Assembly (NCBI GenBank): GCA_037074765.1
Contig: JBAMDO010000573.1
Coordinates: 62,001-126,000, forward strand
Length of the DNA: 64,000 nt
Direction: 5' to 3'
Origin: Mansonella perstans
Taxonomy: Eukaryota > Nematoda > Chromadorea > Rhabditida > Onchocercidae
Shown: positions 50,580 through 62,627 of the stretch, piece after piece
Numbering within the stretch: the stretch's first letter is position 1
Layout of the letters: each line of letters starts with the position of its first letter
Translations under genes and position numbers: made by a program
The notes under the pieces: generated by a model
Database searches by the model: none
Told to the model about the DNA's origin: nothing
The model's input: only the letters and a program-made list of their open reading frames with translations

Positions 50580-52894
50580 GTGTGTTAAATATCACATATT
50601 TTTTTCGATATTTACATCCTAAGCTTCAAGCTTCATCTTTTTATTCTATAAAACAATAATCCTAGACGCCAAGGATTCTAAAGAATTACCGTCTCAACAA
50701 ACCTGGTACATAATTTTCGGCAAAAACAAGTAAGTTTCTATTAATTATTAACAGCGAAATATCTTATATTCAAGAAATTTATTTGTATCATAGGTTTCAG
50801 GTTCTATTGTTTGCGAAACAAAATAAAAAAATTATAAATATCCAGGGACTAAACTAAATTAAATAAATCTTCATGTGAGATTCTCAAAAACTGAATAAAT
50901 ATAAAGAAGACATTTATTCTCATTCATTTATTATCATCTTCCATGATTATCATTGTTGAAAATTAGTGTGATTTCTAGTTCAAACTTTTTTTTCATAGCT
51001 CAATTTGCTATTCCTAAGCTGCAAAAAACTTTCCTTTCTTTTGCAATTGATGCTAACAGAAAACGTACCAATAAGGAAAAGGTGAAACTTGAAAGATTTC
51101 AAGTTGAAAATCTTTTTGATCATATCATTATATTATTAAGCTTATCAGCAGTGTCATGCAAACTAAACCGTAATCAGATATAGTTATAAGGATTGATAAT
51201 CATGATTTTTTTAATTTTATGGAAATTATAACCAAGAACTTGTTGACGAAATATGGTCATTATTTGATGATTATTGCAATTTTGATAGTTCCTTACATGC
51301 AAATTAACGAAGATAGCTTTTCCTATTTGGAAAACAATGAATCTATGATTCATTCGATCTACCAGTTCTAGTGATCCATGCGGGAATATTATATAATTCG
51401 TATATTTTTATTTGCTTAAAAATATTTATTTGTTTACTTACTTGAAATGCTGTTTATTTCTCGTTCTTTCTTTTACTTATTGCTTAAAAAATTTACAAAA
51501 CAAGTTTCGGAACTTTTCTTATCAGACGAATAATGTCATCTCTCAATTTCGTTAATTACATTTACAATAAATCATTATAGTTTGATTCAAAGCGGTACAG
51601 GTTGTCATAAATGCTAGCTGAAATACTAATATTTCAAAGCCCCAAGTGCAAGTATTCTCATCTTTCTCAAACTTTGTTAAAAAAAGTTACTTTGAAATAT
51701 TTCTTTGAAATTTTCAGTTGTACTTTAAAAACCGTAATTTTTAACGATCGGGCAATTTTGCAACAGTAATATATCTATTCATGATGGTCTAGTCGAGCAA
51801 TAAGTCATCAGGCAGAGGGGTATGGTAGAAAATTTTGCGACACAATGAATTTCGCATTTAATTTTAAAAGAAATTCATTTATATCATAGCAAATGTTACC
51901 GCATGATTCTTACTTTCATAGTGTGCAACTTTCAGACCTTTTCAGACCTTCCTGACTCTTGAATTAACGATACACGCATAAGACGTCACACTATAACTCA
52001 GGATATTTGGTTCTGTTAGAAATTTGAATAATATTTATTGGTTGTTCTGAAATAATTGACGTCAAGAGCTACTGTTTCAGATTATTTCTGGATTAGCATC
52101 AATTTATTCCTACCTTAGAATTGTTCTTTTAAACACTTGACTCAATTCTTCTGCCATAACTCTTAAAATACTCATTCTAGATCTTTTTTGTTTTTTAAGA
52201 ATTATATTATGAAACTTTACTCTTTATGAGTCCATTGAAATCGCAACATCGGCATTGACATATTAATTTTTTAAAAGTTTTCTTATTCCATTAATGAATT
52301 CATTTATTTGCTCGTGTGTGATATAATGCAAATTTGCTACAGCTGAAATTGGTGATCAATAAACCGATTTTTTATTTGAATGAACGATTCTTAAATAAAT
52401 TAACTTTCATCTTTTAATCTTTTCAATAGAAATGATAATTAATGAATATATTTAGATCTTAATTCTAGAGTATTTTGATAGTTAAAATTATCAAATCTTT
52501 GGATCTTTGAATCTCACCAAAACATCCATTGTTATGAAAATAGTATTTATAGCTTAATCTATTATTTTATCACTTATTAGCTTGTTACTTTTGAATCAAA
52601 CAAATTACTTTCAATTCTATGAGATATATAATAATTGTTAATATAAATCTTATTACTACTGTAAATATTTGTCACTTCATAAAACGCTTATTTATAGAGA
52701 TAAATATTTACTTGCTAAACTATTATCATATTTATATATCAGATAACTTTTTTCAGTGCTATAATAGTTTTAATTGCTTTATATAACATTGAATGAAGTG
52801 ACAATAAATGGAATAGCCTTGTGATAATCTCAAAAAAGCATTGCAGGTGCATTATTTTCTAATTTACATACTATTTGTTTGGCTTTTCTAAATA

Positions 52895-52965
52895 TATTTG
52901 TATGTGTATGTATGTGTCTGTGTGTATGTATGTATGTATGTATGTGTATGTGTATGTGGATACGT
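52895..52965. repeat. TATG/TGTG microsatellite
   Basis: Mixed (TATG)n and (TG)n units. A similar CA/TA tract lies at about 49081-49110. Confidence 0.9.
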
Positions 52966-54224
52966 AGTTGTTGTGAATGAATGTTTGCATCTGGTATATT
53001 AAATGCAAATGTATAATCGTTGTTGTTTTTGTTGAACCCAAACAAAATCGACATTACAAATGTGTAAGAATTATCATTTGCTATTAGCTTTTTAGCTATG
53101 AGTTGACCTCTACGGGTCAATTTTTTTTTTCTGTTAATTCATTAGTAATTTCATTAAATACAGAAATAAATTTTCAGCAGGAAAATATATTGATCGTAAT
53201 AGCGATAATCATATAAAATATAATTTGAGGATAAATTATGAAAATGATAAAATTGTAAGAGTAAGAAACAAGGTAGAAGTGGTACTATCGATAAGCCTAC
53301 CAAGATGGCGCCACTTGTTATGTATGTTATTTGTGATATGTAATAAATATTATCGTATTATCGTATACTTGCTTAGCGAAATAGAAGAAAGAGGAAGACG
53401 GTATTTGAAGTATTTGAAAGCAATATATGGGACAATGCCACCCCCTCATTTCCCGCCTGGATGAAATTTCTCATTTTTTTTTTCATCAATTGCATTTTTC
53501 TTGAGTCTGATTTCATTTTGAAATCAAGAATTAAATTAATTTTTTTCTTTTATAGATCAATAGATCAAAATTAAATTTATCTATTAATAGAAAAATATTT
53601 GTAACAAAAATTCAATAGCTTTTATTGAATGAGACAATTACATTGAAGCCTTCTTTCATTTAGATTTATATTAAGCTAAGAGATTATTTGAACTATGTGT
53701 ATTTCATAATAATACTGCAAATAATATTGCTTATTGAAATTGATTAAAATTATTCAATAAAAATTTATGTTTAAAAAATGCATAATGAAGATGAAATTTC
53801 AATCTTACACATAAAAAACTTTTTTTTTTCAATAGTTACCTAAAATTTGATTTTGTTAAAAAGTCGATTCTGTTAGTGAATATAATGCGATTCTTTTAAA
53901 AAAAAAAAAAAAGAGGTTTGTATGCATCAGTAATGACACTGTTCTAAAAAAGTTCTACTATCTCCTACTCTGTATCTGGCAATCAAAGACTTTTAATATT
54001 CAAGAAGATGATCAATATACCGTTCAGCCATTTTTCATCTTAACAATTTTAGAGTACACCGACAAAGGAGATATTCGGATCAAAATTGCGGCAAGAATGC
54101 AATTATAATTTAACAACAACAAGGAAGAATAATCTTTAAAAGTAAGAATTAAAAATCTCTGGAATCAACAGTTCATGTCTGGAAACTAAACTCAAATTAC
54201 AACGTTAGTCATTCGACGTGGCTG

Positions 54225-57200
54225 ATGAATCTGTCTTCATCCTCTGCCACTGGTAAGTACCCAAATCATGTTATGAAGTATTGTGGTCCGAATCACGGTA
54301 TAACGATAAACTGAAGGAAAAAATGTGCACATAAAAATCACAATTAAAATTGTACCTCATGTCCTAACGACTAGTAATTTTTTCCACCCAAATGTATTAA
54401 ACCCGGAAGTGGTAATAAGATTAGGGTCAATAAATTCCATAAATTTGGCAATATCAATTTCAAGCAACATCGATAGGAAACTGATCAAACATGACTGATT
54501 AACTTACAGTATAATGTATATTTAGCTTACTTGAAAATTCTATTTTTCTAAGCTCTTTTGCTATTTCATTTAGTTGACGTTATCGTTAGACAGCACGTTT
54601 AAGTTTAGGTTGATTACAAGTCTTTTTTTCATTGCTGACATTGCAAAATAGGACAAATATTTGACCACAGTCTTGATGATCGGTTTGAAATTTATGAAAT
54701 TTATAGAAATTCAGTTGAACTTTATATATTCTTCTTTCTTCCTTATGGACTTATAGATATCAGAAATTTCACTATAACAAAATCGAAAACTTAAATAAAT
54801 TCCAGGAGCACTTTGGAACACGTTGATTGAAGTGTAAACTTTGAGTCACCTGTAGCTTTTCTACCCAATAGACTCATAATCATATTAGACTATATCATAC
54901 CAGAATTATTTTCAGACAGAGCACCACTGTATTCTCAAGAGAAATCAGCGCCATCATCCTCAACGATAGCATCCACCTCTGCGATACCAACAGATTCCTC
55001 GTCCGTCGCTCCATCAGCATCCTCTTTATCGCCCTCAGGTTCAAAGTACATTAAATGTGCTATAAATTTAGCCGCAATCACTAACCAACAAATAGTTGCC
55101 ACCTCGACCAAGATGTATTCGATACAGCATCAAACTTCTTTACAGACTAATAGCGCCGCTACGAATGGTAAGCTGATCGGTTGAATGTCGTTTTGATATT
55201 AATAGATCTACAAAATATCTCAGGACCTTTGTTTGTTGTAATATCTTCCAACAATTAGCTATGAAATCATTATAATAGCAATTGGTATGGAGATTCCTCT
55301 TTAAGCATTGATGTAATGCTACGATGCGCTCGAGAGTGAAGGAACCTAATAACAATGGTCTGGGCTTCGCAGTAAAATAGAGTTAAAACAAGCTGTTGTA
55401 GCAAGAAGCCAAAGCCGCTCAACAGAAGGTTCTGGATCCGGTGGCTTAACACCGTCGAATTCATCACAGCAATCCGGTAGCACACAACCAACACAGCAGA
55501 CTCATCAGGTGCCAACAATGGGACAGTTAGGTGTCGCATTACAGCAAGCAACCGGAATTGAAGCTCCGCCAGCTAGTTTCACCTTTAACAATTCTGGTTA
55601 GTTGCTTCATAATTTTGTTATCTGTATATAATTATCCTTTTCACATAATGCCATCAAAGTCTCCAGGTTAGAAAGTGATCTGAAGTTTAAGAAGCAAAAT
55701 CAGGTAGATATGATAGATTTCTTTTACATGACAGAATTTAGGGAATATTGGTAGCAATGTTAGTTCAGTGACAGGATCTCTGTGAATCTCCTACTATATT
55801 TTAGCTATAAAAACTTTAGAAAGCTCATATTACGGAATTGCAGAAAATTAAATTACAGTGACTTCTCTGTCCATCAGTGTTGAGTTGCAGCAGAACCATA
55901 TGTTTGCTGGAATTTGCAGATCTATTCTCATCGTTTCCAACCAATCACAATTTGCTGCAATATCAGATGAGACCGGAGTTGATGGGGTTATCAGGATTTC
56001 GCGCTACTAATGGCTCATCTATGAATACGGTTTGATTTATTTAATATTATTTTATGAGTAAATAATTTTAGTTACAGCATGGGAAAAAATTAAAAAGATA
56101 GATTAGATTACACCAAAATCATTTTACAATTTGCTGCAGTATCAGATGAGATCGGAATTGATGGAGTTATCAGGATTTCACGCTACTAAATAATATAATA
56201 AATAATAATGCAAATAATGCAAACTAATAGTTAACATTTAACGAAGCAGAACAATGCAAGTTGAGGAGTTGGTATTATATATATATGTCGTGATGCACAT
56301 TCTTGATATATATATCGTGATGTACATTCTTGACATATATGTCATGATGCACATTCTTGACTTTCCATTCAACTAATTCATATTTTGAGTAAGAAAAATG
56401 CTGAATTCTTGTTGTAAAATTTTGAAAATTGCAAAAAAAAAAATTCTTAAGCCAATTGCTCTTAAAATGAACATGAAAACGATATGACAGAGGATTGCCT
56501 TAACTATCTTACTGCATATGACATCATAAGATTCATTTTCATGACACGAATTCTGTGACCTAAATTTGCAAAAAAATAATAATCTTCTATTTGAAGTTTT
56601 TGGAAGCTAAAAAGATGTCACTTAATACATTAACATCATTAGCAATAAATAAAAAACCTGAAATTTTTCAATTATTTCGCGCCAATCGAAAAAATTTTTA
56701 GAAATGAAAAATTCATATAGCAAAATAACTTATCGAAATTACTAGGAAAAATTCATTGCGAAAAATTGAATTTAAATAATTTAAAAAATTAATTTCTTAT
56801 CAAAATTATTATTTTTTTCAATGAAAAATCTCTTTGATAAATTATCTATTAATTAATAAAAGAAACATTATTTCTTTCTAAATTAGCAATAATTCTTAAA
56901 TTATTTTCTTCCTAAATCATTAATTTAAATCTTAAATTCTTTCTAAATTAACAATAATTCTTAAATTATTTTCTTCCTAAATCATTAATTTAAATCTTAA
57001 ATTCTTTCTAAATCAACAATATAATTCTTAAATTATTTTCTTCCTAAATCATTAATTTAAATCTTAAATTCTTTCTAAATCAATAATATAATTCTTAAAT
57101 TATTTTCTTCCTAAATCATTAATTTAAATCTTAAATTCTTTCTAAATTAATAATATAATTCTTAAATTATTTTCTTCCTAAAATCATCAATAATTTTTAA

Positions 57201-58147
57201 ACGTATCACATTCTTATTTTTTCCGGAAATCCGGTACTATTATGGTAAGATTCTTTTAAATGTTAATGAATGGGTGGATTCATTTTTGTATTATATATTT
57301 TCAAAAGAAGATATGATTGAAATGAGCAAAAATGTTAGGATTGAAATTTTGACAAATACTTTTTAACAATGAAAGAAAACATAGAAATTCACTTTATGAT
57401 TTATTTTTTGGACTATGGGCAGGAAATAAAGTAAAAGATTGGTTGGTAAGTCGATGTGTGACAATGTGACAATAACTGTTTAGAAGGATTTGTTGATGAA
57501 TCAAATGAAAGGTAATCATCTAAACGAGAACATTAAACATTGGGTACATGTATCTATCTATCTATCTATATCATTTACACACTACTATCCAGTTCTCAGT
57601 ATCTGTGTTATGTATGTATCTATCTTGTCTATGTTCATGTATCAATATGTATATATGTATGTATGTATCTATATGTGTAGGTTTTTGGGTATTTAGGTGT
57701 TTGAGTGTGTATGTGTATGTATGTGTGTGTATGTGTATGTGTGTGTATGTAAAGCTTGCACCATTTTGTGCCATTTTTTTCTACAAATAATTTTAAAAAG
57801 TAAATAGGGATTTTAAAAAAAAAAGATAAGAGTAAGAAAGAGAGAGAGAGAGAGAGAGAGAGAATGGTACTTACTATTTAACAAAAATTTAATAAAAATT
57901 CTTCTTTCTTTCTCTCTCTCTCTCCCTCTCTCTCTCTCTCTTCCCGTTTTTTTTGTTTTTTTTTTTTTTGTAATCCCCTTAAGGGTTTCCCGGGAGAAAA
58001 AAAAATTCGATCAAAAATAATATGGGTCATCAAAAAAAAAAAAAAAAAATATGGGTCCATTGAAAATAGGCATTTTGCCAAGATGTACTTATCAACCTGC
58101 CGACTGGTACTGATGCCTTGGATGGCGGTGACGTGAATGAGCTATAA
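54225..58147 (+). CDS. Ser/Gln-rich protein of unknown family
   Basis: Exons 54225-54252, 54916-55167, 55381-55596, 55920-56029, 57484-57511 and 58083-58147 sum to 699 nt in unbroken phase with a terminal TAA: 232 residues from the ATG used here. The sequence is low in complexity: Ser/Ala/Pro-rich near residues 20-60 (SSSTIASTSA), Ser/Thr/Gln-rich around 100-140 (SNSSQQSGSTQPTQQTHQ), then GQLGVALQQATGIEAPP, FSSFPTNHNLLQYQM and an acidic end (TDALDGGDVNEL). This composition suits a transcription-factor activation region, but no DNA-binding domain is seen. The frame is open upstream of the ATG to an acceptor at 54171, so more 5' exons are possible. The last two exons are short and their acceptors ordinary to weak; the matching phase is the main support. 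Confidence 0.6.
56126..56191 (+). other. Partial copy of exon 4 of the Ser/Gln-rich gene
   Basis: About 65 bp repeat of the exon 4 segment encoding NLLQYQM...LSGF.AT, with only a few substitutions, about 110 bp downstream of exon 4's donor. Read from the CTGCAG at 56136-56141 it is in phase with exon 4 and ends in TAA after 17 codons, so it could act as an alternative last exon. It may instead be an inert duplication. Confidence 0.8.
56281..56361. repeat. Three 27-bp tandem repeats
   Basis: Units ATATATGTCGTGATGCACAT plus TCTTGAC/T, three copies with a few substitutions. They lie in an intron of the Ser/Gln-rich gene model. Confidence 0.9.
56876..57184. repeat. 65-67-bp AT-rich minisatellite
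   Basis: About 4.7 copies, marked by TTATTTTCTTCCTAAATCAT and AATTTAAATCTTAAATTCTT. Units vary by an inserted AT. Confidence 0.9.
57554..57750. repeat. TATC/TATG/TG microsatellite cluster
   Basis: A (CTAT)n block near 57554-57570 is followed by TATG and (GTAT/GT)n blocks to about 57750. Frames through it are not coding. Confidence 0.9.
57838..57943. repeat. Opposed GA and CT tracts
   Basis: (GA)n at about 57839-57863 and an interrupted (CT)n at 57907-57943, about 45 bp apart; the two tracts are complementary and can fold into a hairpin. Confidence 0.85.
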
Positions 58148-58267
58148 TGCCTCTTTTCTCTTCCTCACAAACATTTTGAATTTTTTTAAAAAAATTTTTT
58201 TTTTTTTTTTTATGACATAATGCAACAAAAATATCCTTTTACAGGGTTCAAAATCTCTTTCTAATCA

Positions 58268-58884
58268 TTTTTATCCTTATTCATACTTATTTATTGATTG
58301 ATTGACATTATTAGCTCGTATAGTTTATCATCTTCTGGTATTTTCTGGTGGTTTTTTTTTTCTCTCAAAGATAATCTCTCTCAAAGAATTACGTCTTTTT
58401 TCTCTCAAAGATACGTCTTTTTTCTCTCAAAGACTACGTACCCTATTCTACTTATTTATTGATTGACATTATTAATTCGTATAGTTTATCATCTTCTGGT
58501 ATTTTCTGGTGGTTTTTTTTTTCTCTCAAAGATAATCTCTCTCAAAGAATTACATCTTTTTTCTCTCAAAGAATTACGTCTTTTTTCTCTCAAAGACTAC
58601 ATCTTTTTTCTCTCAAAGACTACGTACCCTATTCTACTTATTTATTGATTGACATTATTAACTCGTATAGTTGTCATTTTCTGGTGGTTTTTTTTTCTCT
58701 CAAATTTCTCTCAAAGACTACGTACCCTATTCTACTTATTTATCGATTGACATTATTAACTCGTATAGTTGTCATCTTCTGGTGTTTTTTTTTTCTCTCA
58801 AAGATAATCTCTCTCAAAGACTATGTTTTTTTTCTCTCAAAGAATACGTCTTTTTTCTCTCAAAGACTACGTCTTTCTGTCTCC
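58268..58884. repeat. Two-level minisatellite
   Basis: A higher-order unit (ATTTATTGATTGACATTATT, then CGTATAGTT..TCATCTTCTGG, then TCTCTCAAAGA repeats) recurs four times with shrinking length. Within it a roughly 22-bp unit, TCTCTCAAAGACTACGTCTT plus T-run, recurs many times. The long open frames across it (58459-58929) follow from the repeat and are not genes. Confidence 0.9.
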
Positions 58885-59534
58885 TTTTATCAACTTTTTA
58901 TTTTTTTTCCTGAAAATATAAAAAATTGATTTAACAAAATCAATTGGATTAGTTCAAATTTCCGTGCAAATTTTAATTTTTCATCGAATTGTTTTTTTTT
59001 TTCATTCTAAAAATTATTCTTACCTTTATTATTGTATTTTTAAATTTTTCCTTGTTTTTTTTTACAATATACAATTCAGCTTCTTCTAAAATCACTTCTC
59101 TTATAAATTGCGCAAAAAAATGCAATGAAATTTTGTAAGGAAATTTCAAAGATAAGTATTTAACTATTTCAAAAAAAGTTGAGTAGTTTAAATTGATTAG
59201 TTAAAAAGAAAGTTGAATAGTTTCATATCTCCTCTATTTGACGATATTTGGCGTTTATAAATCTAAGATTGCTGCGTAGAGCGAGATAACTATAGAGAAT
59301 CATTGATATCGAGATAGTGCATGTATAGAAATTAATTTGTTGTTAGCTAAGGTATCAATGGTCATCTTTGTGCTAAGCATAAATGTTATGTATCGGTTGT
59401 GATTACTGCTATGAACTATCTTCGTCGATTCGATTAAATCAAAAGATGAAATGATTTTTTTTTTTTTATAAAATGTTATAAATTGCTAATAAAAAGTATG
59501 TCTAAAAGAATAAATTTCAAAAAAATTGAAAAAA

Positions 59535-59837
59535 ATGCAGAAAGATTGGAACAATGAAGTGGGAAAAGATGGTAATGACAGTGAAGATTGTAAAATGGAT
59601 AAGTTATTGAGATGAATACAAGCAATGTAAACAAAAAAGAATTAGAAAATCTAATGTAATCTTAATTACTTTAATTTACATTCTATAAGTGTGGTAGAAA
59701 ATTGACGAGAGTACTATCGAGAAATATCGATTTGAATCATCTGAAAATCCATTTTATTTCAAGAAAGATAAGAGGAAAAAACTTGACAAGTAAAAAAATG
59801 GAATTCTAATCCCATTTTTTCACTTTGATTTGTTATT

Positions 59838-59876
<39 letters not shown>

Positions 59877-60393
59877 TCACTTGATTGTACCAAATAAAAT
59901 TGGCTTAACTTTTCAAAATGAATTTTCAAGGTGATCAGAATTAATTTTTAGTTTTGAAAATAAAATTATTGATTTTATTTTAGACTGAAAAAGTTTTGTG
60001 CGCAAGTAAAAAAAAAAAAAAAACACTGTTATTTTGGATTTGCAGTATCTTTTTTCATTGCTATGGCAATAATCTTTTAAAAAGGGTATTTACCGGAGGA
60101 CACAGTGATATGATATTTTATCGAAATAAACATACTTTGTTTTTTTTTTTTTGCTCTCTTAAAGTTAAATTTGATTCAAAACTATTCAAAAATCAATTGA
60201 GATAAGAAAAGAAATTAAAATGCTATCCAATCAATTTCATATGAATACAGAAAATATTTGAACATAAAAGCAATATTTCTCTTATTTCTGTGGTAATTAT
60301 TTTTCAAATAGAAAAGCCATACAAAGATTTCGTCGAATTGGAGGCGAGTTAGCCACTTATTATGACGGGGAGCTATTTATTTTAAAAGGATAG
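59535..60393 (+). CDS. Possible small two-exon gene with a BH3-like motif
   Basis: Candidate exon 59535-59602 begins with ATG in an A-rich context and encodes an acidic peptide (KDWNNEVGKDGNDSEDC). Its GTTATT donor is weak and in phase 2. A second candidate, 60312-60393, follows a good ATTTTTCAAATAG acceptor, also phase 2, and ends in TAG, giving 49 residues. The second exon is far more G+C-rich than its surroundings and reads AIQRFRRIGGELATYYDGEL. That resembles the BH3 helix of BIM-type proteins (hydrophobic spacing, RRIG, E, YY), but the usual Asp after Gly is Gly here. Chance is a real possibility. Confidence 0.25.
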
Positions 60394-61655
60394 CATGCTA
60401 TTTCAATTGTAAATGGAACATTTCATTTTTATTCATTCAAAATTCACTCAAATATCTTAGTTTTACTTTGTTAAGAAGATTAAGATGATAGTGTTTTTTT
60501 TTTGTAATTGTTATCTATTTTATCTCTATTTATACTTTACTTTTCGATACATCATTGAATTCATTTAAAAGTAATTGAAATTTAATAAGTTAAAATAGCC
60601 TAAAAGAGAAAGTTCAGTTGTACTTATCATGCAACAAATTTCTTTTCAACTCTACAAGCAATAAATTGATGAATTATTCCAGAAAATCATCAAATAAATT
60701 CTACGCCTTATTTATTTTTTTAAAAAAAAAGTAGCTGCTTTTCCTTTTATATTCATGAAATAATTTTGTTGAAGAAAAGTGCAAATGTCTGGAAAAGTCA
60801 TATTTCGGGATTTTTTAATCTTTGCTTCAATTTTTCTAAAACATTCATCACATTAAGTAAGGCCAAGAGTTCTGATAAATACAAATAAAATTCTCATAAA
60901 CATTCCCATATCAATGAATTATAAATTGTTCTTTCAAATTTTTAAAAAATTAGAGAGATATTTTAAAGTTAAATTTCAGAAATGCTAAAATACAACTAAG
61001 TTTGTAATTTCTAAACTTTTATAATATTTGAATATATCTTATAATAAAATATCAAAGAGTAAACAATCTTACCTACTACTTTTACATTTATCATTTTTTT
61101 TGTTATTTATTTTTCTCTTTTTCAATTTTAAATTTGTTATTTAATTATTTATTTCATTTTTGATTTTCTAAAGACAATTTTTCAACTACAAATTGTTAAT
61201 GAAGACTGTAAATTACAGTAACTCTCACCTACAACGAACCAGAAAAGGGTTGTTTTATGAGAAATGAGAAGAAAGAAAGAGGAAAAAAAAAAAAAAAAAA
61301 GTTGTGGAGTCGTAAGAGCGCGACAATTTTTCATTTTTTAGCACTACTCAAAGTGTGTCATTTCCTTCGCTTACTGTTTGGCGACATTTTTCATTAGGTA
61401 CTTATCTCTTTTTCTCATATAGTTTCATTGCTTTTGTACAAATTTTTTTGTCTGACCATATAAAATGTTGATGAAGTCTGCTTGTCTGAGTAAAACTTTT
61501 TCAACGCAAACAATTCTTTTTTGCAAAAATTGCTATGACATAAATTTTTGTAATCACATACTTTTAGTTTTATTAAAAAAAAAAAAAAAAAAGAGTTCAG
61601 AAAACTGGTTCATTTTTATCACTATTCATTTATCACTTCATTGCCAATCGTCGCA

Positions 61656-61692
<37 letters not shown>

Positions 61693-62467
61693 AAAAATGG
61701 CTAAATATTTATATTTATAAAAAAAAAAAAAAATTTATATTTGAAATTCTTTTTTTTTGGTACAATATGAAAGAAAGTATTGTGATTCCTTTTGTTTCAA
61801 ACATGAATCAAATCATTCTATCATCATATCTGTAGGATATTTTTTGTATTGTTAAAAAATAGCAAAAGATTCGAAATGGCGGTATTTCTTTTGCAATAAT
61901 TGTTTGACAAAACATAAAGAACGGTAATTTAAAAGTAATAGTATAAAACTTGGATATTTTTAGCAATAAGTCAAAATAGCTTATTTATTACTACCAAAAT
62001 ATCTATTCTGATTGCAAAAATTTTTGTTAAATTTGCAACTAATTGAAATTTTATCAAACATTTTTTTTTTCTATCAATTTTGCTTATTACATAAATTATT
62101 ACTAAAACAATGAAGCAAATTAATTTCTGAATTCTTACAACAAAACAATTTCTTTGTCATATTATAAGAATTCAAAAATTGAAAGCAAAATTTCTCTTTC
62201 ATTTTTTATTTTAATTTTTTCCTTAAAATTTAATTAGAAAAATAATTGCTTATCAATAAATACTCTATTAAATAATAAAACATTTAAATAAAAAAAAACT
62301 ATTGTCAATAAACGATTAATCTAAACAATTATTATGGATATATTGAAAATAAGCAAATCTTTTTTTTTTTTTTTTTTTATTCAAAAATTATGAATTTTTC
62401 TAATGGCATTAAAAAAAATATTACGAAGTGAACATGTGTGATGATGGTTTTTTTTTTTTTTTATTAG

Positions 62468-62627
62468 GGCACATAGTTGGGAATTAGTATCTCTTCTCTG
62501 CTACTTTCTGATTCAGTTTGTCGTTTTCTTCTTCTTACCCTCTCCGGCCTCTGATGATAATATGATTCACATTTGGATCATTGCCGGAATGTTATTATTG
62601 CTGTATCTGTCGCAAAATGATCATTGA
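62468..62627 (+). CDS. Possible terminal exon of a membrane protein
   Basis: A strong acceptor (long T-run then ATTAG, ending at 62467) opens a 52-residue frame to TGA. It contains two hydrophobic segments, LVSLLCYFLIQFVVFFFL and IHIWIIAGMLLLLYL, joined by PSPASDDN. It enters in phase 2. No upstream partner is established, although an in-phase donor exists at 60348 in the BH3-like candidate exon. Confidence 0.35.

Larger units (their letters stand above)
34604..54171. other. About 19.6 kb gene-poor region
   Basis: No recognisable gene. It contains many homopolymer runs (for example T at 42558-42591, A at 36640-36664, A at 49770-49806), CA/GT tracts, one foldback and one GC-rich hairpin. Several short open stretches bounded by good splice sites may be exons of long-intron genes; the best are listed separately. 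Confidence 0.5.

Noticed and set aside
53290..53330. CAAGATGGCGCCAC, like a YY1-type promoter motif
   Set aside because: Single occurrence with no transcript start or gene assignable.
57423..57445. 23-nt microexon before the fifth exon of the Ser/Gln-rich gene
   Set aside because: It would need a 38-nt intron and enters in the wrong phase from exon 4; exon 4 joins 57484 directly in phase.
58459..58929. 156-codon plus-strand open frame
   Set aside because: It is a product of the Ser/Leu-rich tandem repeat; no start context, no conserved composition and overlapping frames of the same kind.
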